A stretch of DNA of 64,000 bases from Oscillospiraceae bacterium (GCA_017449185.1 JAFSJZ010000040.1:1-64000), one strand, 5' to 3'; shown: positions 41,039-49,649, numbered from the stretch's first letter. Numbers and translations: made by a program. Notes: generated by a model from the letters alone, not told the origin.

Positions 41039-42468
41039 TCGGATGGCTCCTTTTGCTCGCGCTCGCCGCACTGCTCGCGGTCATTCTCGTGCGCACGGCG
41101 CTGTTCCGCCCGCAGTCGGAGCCGGAGCGAAGCGCGGAGGAAGTCGGCTTTGACACCGACGCGGCGATTCGCGCCCTCGGCGAGCTGGTGAAATGCCGCA
41201 CGGTCTCCAACGTCGATCACGCGAAAGAGGACGACGCGGAATTCGAAAAGCTCGTTTCGCTGCTGCCGACGCTCTATCCGAATGTGGCGAAGACCTGTCC
41301 GCTGCTCCGCCTGCCGGACCGCGGCCTGCTCTTTACCTGGAAGGGGAGAGAGGACGGAAAGCCCGCTGTGCTGATGGCGCACTACGACGTGGTGCCTGTC
41401 GAGGAAGAGAACTGGGCCGTCCCGCCCTTTGAGGCGCTCATCCGTGACGGCGTGATGTGGGGCCGCGGCACGCTGGACACCAAGGTGACCTTCAACGGCA
41501 TCCTCTCCGCGGCCGAGAACCTGATCGCGCAGGGCTTCACCCCGCAGAACGACGTCTACTTCGCCTTCTCCGGCGGGGAAGAGGTCAACGGCCCCGGCGC
41601 GGTGCATATCGTGGATTACTTTGCGGAGAAAGATGTCGAGCCGGAGCTCGTCGTCGACGAAGGCGGCGCGGTCGTGGAGGGCGTTTTCCCGGGCGTGAGC
41701 GCGCCCTGCGGCCTGATCGGCATCGCCGAGAAGGGCATGCTGAATCTTGAGTTTTCCGTCGCCTCCGGCGGCGGTCACGCCTCTGCACCCGCGCCGCACA
41801 CGCCCGTGGGCCTGCTCTCCCGGGCTTGCACAAGGGTGGAGGCGAAGCCCTTCAAATCTCACCTGACCAAGCCGGTGCTGGAGATGTTCGACACGCTCGG
41901 CCGCCGCTCGAGCTTCGTCTACCGGATGATTTTTGCCAATCTCTGGGCCTTCGGATGGGTGCTCGACCTGCTCTGCAAAAAGAGCGGGGGAGAGCTCAAT
42001 GCGCTGCTGCGCACGACCGTGGCCTTCACGCAGATGCAGGGCAGTAAGGCGCCGAACGTCATCCCGCCCGCGGCCTCGATGGTCGCCAATCTCCGTCTCA
42101 ATCCGATGGACAGCGTCGCCGGCGCGGTCGAGACGATCCGCGGCGTCGTCGGGGACGAGAAGGTGTCGCTGCGCGTGATCAACTCCTTCGAGCCGAGCCG
42201 GATCTCCCGCACGGACTGCGCGGGCTGGGAGCGCGTGTCGAAGGCGGTGTCCGACACCTGGAAAGGCTGCCTCGTCGCGCCGTATCTGATGGTGCAGTGC
42301 TCCGACAGCCGTCATTACGGCCGGATCTCCGATCGGGTCTATCGCTTCTCGGCGATGGATCTGACGAAAGAAGAGCGCGGCACGATCCACGGCAACAACG
42401 AGCGCATCCGCCTCGAGACTGCCTGCCGCGCGGTCGAGTTCTATATCCGTCTGATAAAACAGTGCTGA
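41035..42468 (+). CDS. Membrane-anchored M20 metallopeptidase
   Basis: 477 residues. N-terminal transmembrane anchor (3-22), then the M20 catalytic domain: His116 and Asp118 (AHYDVVP), Asp148 (GRGTLDTK), Glu182-Glu183 (SGGEEVNG), a lid domain, and a late His in CSDSRHYG. The membrane anchor and lid resemble PM20D1 and carboxypeptidase S. Substrates may be dipeptides or N-acyl amino acids; not determinable here. Confidence 0.85.
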   Translation: MIGWLLLLALAALLAVILVRTALFRPQSEPERSAEEVGFDTDAAIRALGELVKCRTVSNVDHAKEDDAEFEKLVSLLPTLYPNVAKTCPLLRLPDRGLLFTWKGREDGKPAVLMAHYDVVPVEEENWAVPPFEALIRDGVMWGRGTLDTKVTFNGILSAAENLIAQGFTPQNDVYFAFSGGEEVNGPGAVHIVDYFAEKDVEPELVVDEGGAVVEGVFPGVSAPCGLIGIAEKGMLNLEFSVASGGGHASAPAPHTPVGLLSRACTRVEAKPFKSHLTKPVLEMFDTLGRRSSFVYRMIFANLWAFGWVLDLLCKKSGGELNALLRTTVAFTQMQGSKAPNVIPPAASMVANLRLNPMDSVAGAVETIRGVVGDEKVSLRVINSFEPSRISRTDCAGWERVSKAVSDTWKGCLVAPYLMVQCSDSRHYGRISDRVYRFSAMDLTKEERGTIHGNNERIRLETACRAVEFYIRLIKQC

Positions 42469-42485
42469 ATTTCAATAATAAATGG

Positions 42486-42522
42486 CCGGGACTGCCTTCA
42501 ACGAAGGCAGTCCCGGATTTTC
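42486..42522. terminator. Bidirectional terminator after the M20 gene
   Basis: 13-bp stem CCGGGACTGCCTT/AAGGCAGTCCCGG with a 5-nt loop, then ATTTTCTT. It also serves the convergent minus-strand gene. Confidence 0.88.
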
Positions 42523-44076
42523 TTACAAACTATTCGAATCTGTTCCGATATAGCCCGCCTCGGCGAGCATACGGTCCGCCCGCCGCGTCGAGAGGGTTTT
42601 TCTCCAGAAATCGGTCTCCCATCCGGCGCGTCTTTCAAGAGCGGAATGTAGCGCCTTTCGCATCAGTCCGTCGCGCGGCTCGTCGCTCTCTTCCCAGCTG
42701 CTCTCGAGCCGGAGCATTTCCGGTATCGCGTCGTCTCCGAGCGAGGAGAGCAGATATATGTCGATCTCCTGCGTCTGACCGGACAGAAAACGCTCGACGT
42801 TGTATCGGGCGATTAGGCGGTTGGGGCCGGAGAGCGCGAGCAGCAGATAGAGCGTGACCGTGAAGGCGAGACACAGCGGCAGCGCCTTGAGACGCGGGAA
42901 AAACTGCGAAAGCAGCACGATCACGAACAGGATCGTGAGCAGAAGCATGAACCACGCGGCATACAGACGGTCAGGGGTGAGACCGTAACGGTGGATATAG
43001 AGCAGCAGCTTGGATACGGCCGTCGCGATCAACACGAGCGTGAAGACCGAGAGGATCACGCACAGCGCGCGACGCACGCCCTCGCCCTCCCGCCTAACAT
43101 AGCGGGTCAAACAGATCACCGCGAAAAAGTTGATGCAGCTCACGGCGCAGAGCTGGAAAAAGCCCTCCCGCGCGTATTCGGCGTAGCTCAGATGCGCGGG
43201 GAGCAGACCCGTGAAGGCCGAGGTGTAATACGCCCACTGGGAGACAAAAAAGATTATGTAAACTAAAAGCAGCGGTACTACGGCCGCAGCGGCGGTCACG
43301 AGCGGAACGAAGTGCCGCCGCTCCGCGCGTCCCCGGGCCCTGTCGGCAGCCTCGTCCCGCTCAGCCGAGCACAAAACGGAGGAGGCGTACAACCCAAAGA
43401 AATACATGGCGACGGGCAGGGTAAAGAGCAGGCGGGCGAGCTGGATGAACAGGTCTTCGCTGCTGAAGCGGAAAAGCTCGTCGACGATCGAGCGGAAGCC
43501 GCTGTCATAGGACAGCAGCGACAGCGCCGCGGCCGTGGGCAGTACGGCCAGCAGAAGCCCGAGCAGGATCTTGAGCAACAACTTTCCGACACCCTTTTTT
43601 CCATGTGCGGCGAGCGAGGGGAAAAGCCTTCCAAACGAGGAAAAGGGGAAAACGACGAGCGCGCGGAGAAGATCGGTCCCGACAAAGGCGCTCAAGCCCG
43701 CCTCCAGACAGTTCCCCGTCGAGGCGTAGAGCAGATAGCAATAAGCCGTCAGCGCATAGAGGATGCACAAGAAGGCGTTGCCGGTATCGGCCCACAGCAG
43801 CGGCGGGAGCAGCGCCAGAGCAGCCGAGAGCAGCACCAGCTTCTGCACGAGAGCGAGGCGCACGCATCCGCGCAGGAGAAAGGCATAGCTCAGTGCGTAG
43901 AGCACGATCAAAAACAACATCGCGAGCAGAGGCCTTTTTGACATCGGAAAGGCGCAGCAGAAGAAATAGCCCAGTACGAGAAAGAGCCAGGCGGCGCGAC
44001 TTCCGCGCGGAACCGAGCGCGGAGTGTCAAGCGTCCCGGAACAGACGGGAGGGGAGAGAGGTCTTGATTCGTCCAT
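42523..44076 (-). CDS. DUF4153/DUF4173 multi-spanning membrane protein
   Basis: 517 residues, about 11-12 hydrophobic segments, then a soluble C-terminal region (about 450-517). The ALVVFPFSSFGRLFPSL segment, RHFVPLVTAAAAVVPLLLVYIIFFVSQWAYY and SYAEYAREGFFQLCAVSCINF are diagnostic of DUF4153/DUF4173. Function unknown. Two ATGs at 44079 and 44076; GGGAGGAC favours 44076. It overlaps the upstream HTH regulator gene, and with DUF2975 makes a three-gene operon. Confidence 0.82.
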   Translation of the reverse strand: MDESRPLSPPVCSGTLDTPRSVPRGSRAAWLFLVLGYFFCCAFPMSKRPLLAMLFLIVLYALSYAFLLRGCVRLALVQKLVLLSAALALLPPLLWADTGNAFLCILYALTAYCYLLYASTGNCLEAGLSAFVGTDLLRALVVFPFSSFGRLFPSLAAHGKKGVGKLLLKILLGLLLAVLPTAAALSLLSYDSGFRSIVDELFRFSSEDLFIQLARLLFTLPVAMYFFGLYASSVLCSAERDEAADRARGRAERRHFVPLVTAAAAVVPLLLVYIIFFVSQWAYYTSAFTGLLPAHLSYAEYAREGFFQLCAVSCINFFAVICLTRYVRREGEGVRRALCVILSVFTLVLIATAVSKLLLYIHRYGLTPDRLYAAWFMLLLTILFVIVLLSQFFPRLKALPLCLAFTVTLYLLLALSGPNRLIARYNVERFLSGQTQEIDIYLLSSLGDDAIPEMLRLESSWEESDEPRDGLMRKALHSALERRAGWETDFWRKTLSTRRADRMLAEAGYIGTDSNSL

Positions 44077-44282
44077 CATGCGTCCTCCCGAAATTCGAGG
44101 ATATCCTCCACACGGCAATCGAGCGCGCGGCAAATCGCGTCGAGCGTGGAAAAGCGGATGGCCTTCGCCTTGTTGTTTTTCAGGATCGAGAGATTGGCCA
44201 GCGTGATGCCCACTTTTTCCGACAGCTCGCTGAGAGACATCTTCCGCTTTGCCATCATCACGTCGAGATTGATCACGATCAT
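44076..44282 (-). CDS. YozG-like HTH regulator
   Basis: 68-residue Cro/CI-type DNA-binding protein. NLDVMMAKRKMSLSELSEKVGITLANLSILKNNKAKAIRF is the usual sequence of the regulators that accompany DUF2975. AGGTGGG precedes the ATG; stop overlaps the DUF4153 gene start. Probably binds the TTTCGATA repeats in the operon promoter (inference). Confidence 0.92.
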   Translation of the reverse strand: MIVINLDVMMAKRKMSLSELSEKVGITLANLSILKNNKAKAIRFSTLDAICRALDCRVEDILEFREDA

Positions 44283-44292
44283 AACGCCCACC

Positions 44293-44751
44293 TCAGACCG
44301 TCAGGTCGTTCTCGGCCTTGATGGCCGTGGCTTCCTCCACGACGTTCTTCACGACGCGCAGACAGAGCCCCAGCAGCACGGCCGTAAAGGCGAGGGCGAG
44401 CGCGATGAGAAAATAGCGCGCCATGAGCAGGAAGAGCAGACTCACGGCGATCGCGCACCAGCTCACGCCGCGGATCAGCGCGACGCTGCGAGCAGAAAAG
44501 ACCTCGCCCGCGCGGACAAGAAGTAAAAGCCGGAAGAGAAGGTAGTCCGCCAGCATCGCGAGCGCGAGAACGCAGTATCCCACGGCGGTGATCAGCACGG
44601 TGTCGCCCTGCATGATCGTCTGCGGTGAAACGGGCAGGATGAGCCGGACAAAGCCGGGCATGATGAACAGACAGAAAACCAGAACGGCGAAGAATACGCC
44701 CGTCAGGATCAGCGAGATCGTGACGGAGGCATTTTTGGAAATACGAAGCAT
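44293..44751 (-). CDS. DUF2975 membrane protein
   Basis: 152 residues with four transmembrane segments. FVRLILPVSPQTIMQGD, then LRGVS-like IRGVSWCAIAVSL and LALAFTAVLLGLCLRVVKNVVEEATAIKAENDLTV form the typical DUF2975 protein, whose acidic C-terminal tail ends DLTV. AAAGGAGG precedes the ATG. First gene of the operon with the HTH and DUF4153 proteins; the gap to the regulator is 10 bases. DUF2975-HTH is a common module-like pair in Firmicutes with unknown function. Confidence 0.88.
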   Translation of the reverse strand: MLRISKNASVTISLILTGVFFAVLVFCLFIMPGFVRLILPVSPQTIMQGDTVLITAVGYCVLALAMLADYLLFRLLLLVRAGEVFSARSVALIRGVSWCAIAVSLLFLLMARYFLIALALAFTAVLLGLCLRVVKNVVEEATAIKAENDLTV

Positions 44752-44779
44752 GATAGAGCCTCCTTTCGTTCACGAGCCG

Positions 44780-44808
44780 AGCATAGCACAGACTATATCG
44801 AAAGTCAA
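44780..44808 (-). promoter_or_regulatory. Promoter of the DUF2975-HTH-DUF4153 operon
   Basis: Minus strand TTGACT (44803-44808), 17-bp spacer, TATGCT (44780-44785) with extended -10 TGC. Confidence 0.82.
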
Positions 44809-44824
44809 CTAAATTTTATCGAAA
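44796..44824 (-). promoter_or_regulatory. Direct-repeat operator candidate
   Basis: TTTCGATA occurs twice on the minus strand (44796-44803 and 44817-44824), 21 bp apart, i.e. two helical turns, overlapping and just upstream of the -35 box. A plausible site for the HTH regulator encoded in the same operon. Confidence 0.5.
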
Positions 44825-44851
44825 AACAATAAATCTTTTGAAAGGCAGTAC

Positions 44852-44879
44852 TTGACTTCCGGGAGGAAAGGTGTATAAT
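44852..44879 (+). promoter_or_regulatory. Promoter of the HMA gene
   Basis: TTGACT (44852-44857), 16-bp spacer, TATAAT (44874-44879). Confidence 0.82.
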
Positions 44880-44893
44880 AACAACTGAACAAT

Positions 44894-44907
44894 TGAACGT
44901 ATGTTCA
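44894..44907. promoter_or_regulatory. ArsR/SmtB-type operator
   Basis: TGAACGTATGTTCA, a perfect inverted repeat with a 4-base centre, similar to known SmtB/CadC operators (TGAAC-x-GTTCA). It lies just after the predicted start of the HMA transcript, next to a further TGAAC half-site at 44886. Confidence 0.72.
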
Positions 44908-44935
44908 TGCGAAATAATAAATGGAGGTCAAAACG

Positions 44936-45154
44936 ATGAAAAAGAGCTATAAGATCGAGGTCGACTGCGCCGCCTGCGCGCTGAAGATGGAGGACGCCGC
45001 GAAGAAGACCGAGGGCGTGGCGGACGCAACCGTCAATTTCATGACGCAGAAAATGAGCGTGGAATTCGAAGAGGGCGCCGACGTGAAGGCCACGATGGAA
45101 AAGGTGCTGAAAAACTGCCGCAAGGTTGAGAGCGACTGCGAGATCGAGTTCTGA
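44936..45154 (+). CDS. Small heavy-metal-associated (HMA) domain protein
   Basis: 72 residues: one HMA ferredoxin-like fold. The metal site is CAAC (Cys11-Cys14 in VDCAACALKMEDA). Such stand-alone domains carry Cu, Zn or Cd, or are the detached N-terminal domain of a P1B-ATPase; here no ATPase follows. GGAGG precedes the ATG at 44936. The upstream promoter has an ArsR-type dyad and the next gene is an ArsR regulator, so metal-responsive control is likely. Confidence 0.87.
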   Translation: MKKSYKIEVDCAACALKMEDAAKKTEGVADATVNFMTQKMSVEFEEGADVKATMEKVLKNCRKVESDCEIEF

Positions 45155-45180
45155 TCCCGTTCAAAGCGCTGAAAGCCCCT

Positions 45181-45209
45181 TTGATTTTTATTATGAAGCG
45201 GTGTATACT
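45181..45209 (+). promoter_or_regulatory. Promoter of the arsR-type gene
   Basis: TTGATT (45181-45186), 17-bp spacer, TATACT (45204-45209). Confidence 0.72.
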
Positions 45210-45229
45210 ATCGTCGAGAGGTGAGGAAA

Positions 45230-45595
45230 ATGGATGAGAACCGCTATGCCGAATGCTGCGAGAGCCGTGAGATCCACGAGGACCTGCTGCGCCTCGTCAG
45301 AGAGACGCTCCCGGACGAGGACAGGCTTCTGGACCTCTCGGAGCTTTTCAAGGTCTTCGGCGATTCCACCCGCATCCGCATCCTCTTCGTGCTCTTCGAG
45401 GCGGAGGTCTGCGTCTGCGACCTGGCCGAGGCGCTGGGAATGACGCAGTCCGCCGTCTCCCACCAGCTTGGGATCCTCAAGCGCAGCAAGCTCGTCAAGA
45501 GCCGGCGCGAGGGCAAGAGCGTGTTTTACTCGCTTGCGGACGACCATGTCCGCACCATCATCTCCCAGGGCATGGAACACATCAGCGAGCTTTGA
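45230..45595 (+). CDS. ArsR/SmtB family metalloregulator
   Basis: 121 residues. Winged helix with the metal motif EVCVCDLAEAL (Cys61, Cys63), the alpha-3 Cys-x-Cys site of CadC/ArsR proteins; an N-terminal CCES (Cys9-10) could complete a CadC-like thiolate site for Cd, Pb or Zn. Recognition helix TQSAVSHQLGILKRSKLV. The ATG at 45230 is preferred over the GTG at 45221 because GAGGTGAGG lies between. It probably represses the HMA gene. Confidence 0.9.
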   Translation: MDENRYAECCESREIHEDLLRLVRETLPDEDRLLDLSELFKVFGDSTRIRILFVLFEAEVCVCDLAEALGMTQSAVSHQLGILKRSKLVKSRREGKSVFYSLADDHVRTIISQGMEHISEL

Positions 45596-45596
45596 A

Positions 45597-45636
45597 AACA
45601 GGGGCGAGGCCCGCACGCCTCGCCCCTGTTCCGTAT
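45597..45636 (+). terminator. Terminator of the arsR-type gene
   Basis: 13-bp stem AACAGGGGCGAGG/CCTCGCCCCTGTT (45597-45609, 45618-45630) with an 8-nt loop; weak T-tract. Confidence 0.8.
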
Positions 45637-45650
45637 GAAGGAGTCCTGTT

Positions 45651-46973
45651 TTGGAAAAACGATTCCCCAAAGTGCAAAGGGCGATCTGCGCCGCCGGTCT
45701 GACCGTGCTGGCGCTTCTTTTCCTGTTCTGGATCGGCGAGGGAAATGCGGGCTCAGCCTCGGAGTTTGCCGCGGCGCTGCTTTGCCTGCTGCTGTTCGCC
45801 GCGCTGGGGCTGCATTTTGTGCCGGCGTGGTTCTCCCTCTGGTTCGGCCCGGAGACGATCAACCCGGAAAGAAAAGGACTGCCGCTTCGCCGGATTATCG
45901 GCATCGGGCTGATCTCCTGCCTCGGGCATCTTACGATCGCGTGGGGGATATTGCGTTATGTAAACCGCAATCTGACGCCGGAGAGCTTCCTTCAATTCTG
46001 GAAATGCGCCGACGCCTATCACTATCTGTGCATTGCGAAAGACTGGTATCTCTCAGAGGGGAGCGTCGACCGTGTGGTGCAGCTTGTGTTTCTGCCGGGC
46101 TATCCCATCGCCGTGCGGATCGTCCAAACGGTCGTAAGAAGCTACATCCTCTCCGGCATGCTTGTCTCGATCCTGTCCTTCTGCGGCGCGCTGGGCGTTT
46201 TCTATCGCCTTGTCCTGCTCGACCATGAGGAGGATACCGCGCTGCGCGCCGTGATCCTGCTGTGCCTGACGCCCGGCGCGTTCTTCTTCGTCGCGCCGAT
46301 GAGCGAAAGTCTGTTTCTGCTTCTCTCCGTCTCCTGCCTGTATCTGGGAAGGAAGCACAGATGGCTGCTCGCGGGAGGGCTCGGCGCGCTGGCTTCCTTC
46401 ACGCGCTCGCTGGGGCTGCTGCTGTTCGTGCCGCTGTTCATGGAGATGCTCGCGGAGCTTCTGCACGGAAGTAAAAAAGCTTGGCGAGGCCTCGCCGCGC
46501 TGTTGATGATCCCACTGGGCTTCGGCGCCTACTGCCTGATCAACTATTTCGTCGCGGGAAATCCGTTTCAGTTCATGATCTATCAGCGCGAGCACTGGTC
46601 TCAGGAGCTGGGCCTGTTTTTCAGCACGCCCGCCTATCAGATCCGCTATGCGCTCGGAGCCGGACGAGACGCGCTCATGGGTCTCTGGGGACCGAACCTC
46701 GCCGTGCTGTACGCATCCCTCCTGATTCTGACCGTCGGCGCAAAAAGACTGCGGGCAAGCTATACGCTGTGGGCGATGGTCTATTACGCGGTTTCCGTCG
46801 GCGCGACCTGGCTGCTGAGCGCGCCGCGCTATATGGCGGTGCTGCTGCCGCTGCCGATGTCTCTGGCCTGCCTGGGGGAGAAGAAAGGGGCGCGAATCGC
46901 GATCTATGTCCTTCTCACTGCCTGCGAGCTGTACTATCTGACGATGTTTGTCCTGCGAAAGAGCGTTTGGTAG
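45651..46973 (+). CDS. PIG-V-like membrane mannosyltransferase family protein
   Basis: 440 residues with about ten transmembrane segments. Starts at TTG, with AAGGAG 8 bases upstream. Motifs CADAYHYLCIAKDWY (the acidic first-loop site of GT-C enzymes), FLPGYPIAVRIVQ and CLTPGAFFFVAPMSESLFLLLSVSCLYLGRK are typical of the PIG-V (GT76)-like group found in bacteria. A polyprenyl-phosphate sugar donor is expected; acceptor unknown. Confidence 0.75.
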   Translation: MEKRFPKVQRAICAAGLTVLALLFLFWIGEGNAGSASEFAAALLCLLLFAALGLHFVPAWFSLWFGPETINPERKGLPLRRIIGIGLISCLGHLTIAWGILRYVNRNLTPESFLQFWKCADAYHYLCIAKDWYLSEGSVDRVVQLVFLPGYPIAVRIVQTVVRSYILSGMLVSILSFCGALGVFYRLVLLDHEEDTALRAVILLCLTPGAFFFVAPMSESLFLLLSVSCLYLGRKHRWLLAGGLGALASFTRSLGLLLFVPLFMEMLAELLHGSKKAWRGLAALLMIPLGFGAYCLINYFVAGNPFQFMIYQREHWSQELGLFFSTPAYQIRYALGAGRDALMGLWGPNLAVLYASLLILTVGAKRLRASYTLWAMVYYAVSVGATWLLSAPRYMAVLLPLPMSLACLGEKKGARIAIYVLLTACELYYLTMFVLRKSVW

Positions 46974-46982
46974 AATCTTTAA

Positions 46983-47011
46983 TTGACAAGTTTTGTCGAA
47001 AAGGTTAAAAT
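46983..47011 (+). promoter_or_regulatory. Promoter of the GltS-like gene
   Basis: TTGACA (46983-46988), 17-bp spacer, TAAAAT (47006-47011). Confidence 0.8.
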
Positions 47012-47046
47012 ATTAAAAAGAATCTGTTCGTGCGAGGTGTTCATCC

Positions 47047-48474
47047 ATGACCGGTCAAATGAGCTTCTGGGACGTTGAGGTATGGTCCTTCGTCGTCACG
47101 CTGGCGAACCTCTTCGGCGCGATGCTGCTGGCAAACGCGCTGCGCCGTCAGATCCCGTTCCTGCGCCGCAGCCTGATCCCGAGCTCTGTGCTGGGCGGCT
47201 TTCTGGTGCTTGCGGCCGACGCCGCCTTCAAGGCGATCTTCGGCCATTCGATGTTCACCACCTCCACTCTCGAGGCGCTGACCTTCCACGGCCTCGGTCT
47301 GGGCTTCGTGGCGATGGCGCTGCGTCATACGGAGAAGATCAAGGGCAAGAAGGCGCGGCGCGACGTCTTTGCCACGAGTACGGTGGTCGTCGGCTCGTAT
47401 CTTTTGCAGGCCCTGCTGGGCCTTGCCGTCACGGTCGTACTGTTCTATCTGATCGGCAGCTACGCCGCGGGCGGCGTGCTGCTCCCGATGGGCTACGGCC
47501 AGGGGCCGGGGCAGGCCTATAACTGGGGCAGCATCTACCAGAACTATACCGCTTATCCCGCTTTTCAGAACGGTGCGAGCTTTGGTCTGACCATTGCGGC
47601 GATGGGCTTTGTCTCCGCCTCCGTCGGCGGCGTGTACTATCTGAACAAACTGCGCCGCAGCGGCGACAAGCGCGCGCAGATCGAAAACGCAGACGAGATC
47701 GAGGACCTTTCCGCCGAGATGGTGACGGGCAAGGACGAGATCCCGCTGTCCGAGTCTCTCGACAAGCTGTCCGTTCAGCTCGGTCTGGTGTTCGTGTCCT
47801 ATTTCCTGGCCTATGCGGCGATGGCCGGCGTGACCGTGCTGCTCGACCGGGCGGGCGGCTTCGCCGTCAACACGGTCAAGCCGCTGATCTGGGGCTTCAA
47901 CTTCCTCATCGGCACGGTCTTCGCGATCCTTGTGCGCAGCTTTCTGGAAAGACTCAAGGCCAAGGGCGTGGCGAAGCGCGAATATATCAACAACTTCATG
48001 CTCAACCGCATCTCCGGCACGATGTTTGACATCATGGTCGTGGCCTCGATCGCGGCGATCAATCTCTCCGCCTTCCGCTACAAGGAGTTCTGGGTGCCGC
48101 TGATTCTGCTGTGCGCGATCGGCGCGACCGCGACCTATTTCTATAACTTCCGCATTTGCAAAAAACTCTTCCCCGACTATTCGGACGAGGCCTTTCTCTC
48201 GCTCTATGGCATGCTGACCGGCACGGCCAGCACGGGCGTGATCCTGCTGCGTGAGATCGACCCGCTCTATGAGACGCCCGCCTCGCACAACCTGATCTAT
48301 CAGAATCTGTGGGCGATCGTGCTCGGCGCGCCGATGCTGCTGCTGCTCGGCTTTGTGGCGCGCAGCCTGAGCTGGACCTTTATCGGCATGGGCGTCATCG
48401 CCGTGCTCCTCGGCATTATGCTTCTGCTGCAGGCGTGGCTGATCCGCCGGGCAAAAAAGAAAGTGGATAAGTAA
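47047..48474 (+). CDS. Sodium:glutamate symporter-like transporter
   Basis: 475 residues, about 11-12 transmembrane segments in two halves. RRSLIPSSVLGGFLVL, LLPMGYGQGPGQAYNWGS and the second-half LTGTASTGVILLREIDP recall the GltS (ESS) family; the GQGPG loop replaces the usual GHGT. Substrate might be glutamate or another anion. A cytoplasmic charged loop lies near 225-250. GAGGTG precedes the ATG. Monocistronic. Confidence 0.75.
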   Translation: MTGQMSFWDVEVWSFVVTLANLFGAMLLANALRRQIPFLRRSLIPSSVLGGFLVLAADAAFKAIFGHSMFTTSTLEALTFHGLGLGFVAMALRHTEKIKGKKARRDVFATSTVVVGSYLLQALLGLAVTVVLFYLIGSYAAGGVLLPMGYGQGPGQAYNWGSIYQNYTAYPAFQNGASFGLTIAAMGFVSASVGGVYYLNKLRRSGDKRAQIENADEIEDLSAEMVTGKDEIPLSESLDKLSVQLGLVFVSYFLAYAAMAGVTVLLDRAGGFAVNTVKPLIWGFNFLIGTVFAILVRSFLERLKAKGVAKREYINNFMLNRISGTMFDIMVVASIAAINLSAFRYKEFWVPLILLCAIGATATYFYNFRICKKLFPDYSDEAFLSLYGMLTGTASTGVILLREIDPLYETPASHNLIYQNLWAIVLGAPMLLLLGFVARSLSWTFIGMGVIAVLLGIMLLLQAWLIRRAKKKVDK

Positions 48475-48483
48475 AAAGAGAAA

Positions 48484-48518
48484 AAGGGACCGGGCTCGCG
48501 CCGCGAGCCCGGTCCTTC
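48484..48518. terminator. Bidirectional terminator
   Basis: Stem GGACCGGGCTCGC/GCGAGCCCGGTCC with a 3-nt loop, flanked by AAAAAG and TTCG. It serves the GltS-like gene and the convergent RluA gene. Confidence 0.9.
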
Positions 48519-48520
48519 GT

Positions 48521-49492
48521 TTATTTGATCTTGTATTCAGGAAAGTATTTTTCGACGAAGTCGATCTTCCCGACCTGAAACTCGTGGCCCTTGAGATAGT
48601 TCAGGATCCCCGCGTCGGTGTGAAAATCGAACACAAGACGATAGGAATAGAGCGCCTGGCCTTTTTCGTCAAAGCCCTTGTTGAAGCGCTCGCTGCCGTA
48701 TTTGCCGTCTCCCAGCAGCGGCCAGCCCGCCCAGGCCATCTGTGCGCGGATCTGATGCGTACGTCCCGTCAGCAGGCGGCACTCGAGAAGCGAGAGCGCG
48801 CCGGAGGAGGCGAGCGTGCGGTATTCGGTGATCGCGGTGCGCGCGCCGGACTCGCTTTTTTGTTTTATGTAAACCTGATTGCGGCTCGCGTCCTTGAACA
48901 GATAATTTTCAAGTCTGCCGCTCGCGGGCCTCGGACTGCCCTGCACGGCGCAGAGATAGTATTTCTCGATCTCGCGGTCGCGGATCTTGCCGTTGAGGAT
49001 GCGCAGCGCCTCGGCGCTCTTTGCCGCGATCACAATGCCGCCGGTGTTTCGGTCGATGCGGTTGCAGAGCGCGGGGGCGAAGGCATTTTCCTCGCGCGGC
49101 CGCCATTCGCCCTTTTGGGCGAGATAGGCCTGGATGTTGGCGATCAGCGTGTTGTAATCCCATACGCCCGCACTGTGGCACAGGACGCCGGGTTTTTTGT
49201 CCGCGAGCAGGATGTTCTCGTCCTCGTATACGATGTCGAGGCGCGGCGTGCCGACCTTGAGATAGGCGTTTTCCTCGCGCGGCTTTTCAAAAAACTCGTC
49301 GTTGATATAGAGTTGCAGCACGTCCCCCTCGTTCAGCCGCGTGTCGCGTTTGGCGCCGCGTCCGTTGAGCTTGATGCGCTTGAGACGGATATACTTCTGC
49401 AGCAGCGATTCCGGCAGCAGGGGAACGGCTTTCCCGACGAAACGGTCGAGCCGCTGTCCCGCGTCGTTCTTTTTTACACAGAACTCTTTCAT
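48521..49492 (-). CDS. RluA-family pseudouridine synthase
   Basis: 323 residues. N-terminal S4-like RNA-binding region (RLDRFVGKAVPLLPESLLQKYIRLKRIKLNG), then the catalytic motif NRIDRNTGGIV with the essential Asp (family HRLDxxTxG with His to Asn and Leu to Ile, common in this clade). Also CRLLTGRTHQIRAQMAWAGWPLLGD. Likely RluC/RluD-type modification of 23S rRNA. Monocistronic. Confidence 0.9.
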   Translation of the reverse strand: MKEFCVKKNDAGQRLDRFVGKAVPLLPESLLQKYIRLKRIKLNGRGAKRDTRLNEGDVLQLYINDEFFEKPREENAYLKVGTPRLDIVYEDENILLADKKPGVLCHSAGVWDYNTLIANIQAYLAQKGEWRPREENAFAPALCNRIDRNTGGIVIAAKSAEALRILNGKIRDREIEKYYLCAVQGSPRPASGRLENYLFKDASRNQVYIKQKSESGARTAITEYRTLASSGALSLLECRLLTGRTHQIRAQMAWAGWPLLGDGKYGSERFNKGFDEKGQALYSYRLVFDFHTDAGILNYLKGHEFQVGKIDFVEKYFPEYKIK

Positions 49493-49552
49493 GCTATGCC
49501 CATCCGAAGGAAAAAAGTTTCGTTTTTCGCATTATACAATACAAAAATATGG

Positions 49553-49581
49553 TTGACAAGTCCCGAAGTCTCAACTATAAT
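49553..49581 (+). promoter_or_regulatory. Consensus sigma-A promoter of yceD-rpmF
   Basis: TTGACA (49553-49558), 17-bp spacer, TATAAT (49576-49581), an exact match to consensus, as suits a ribosomal protein operon. Confidence 0.92.
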
Positions 49582-49649
49582 ATCAAGGCTGACGTCCCCG
49601 CGTGCATCCCGTGCCCGGAGACAAGGCGTGCGGCCATGAGAGGTGCTGT

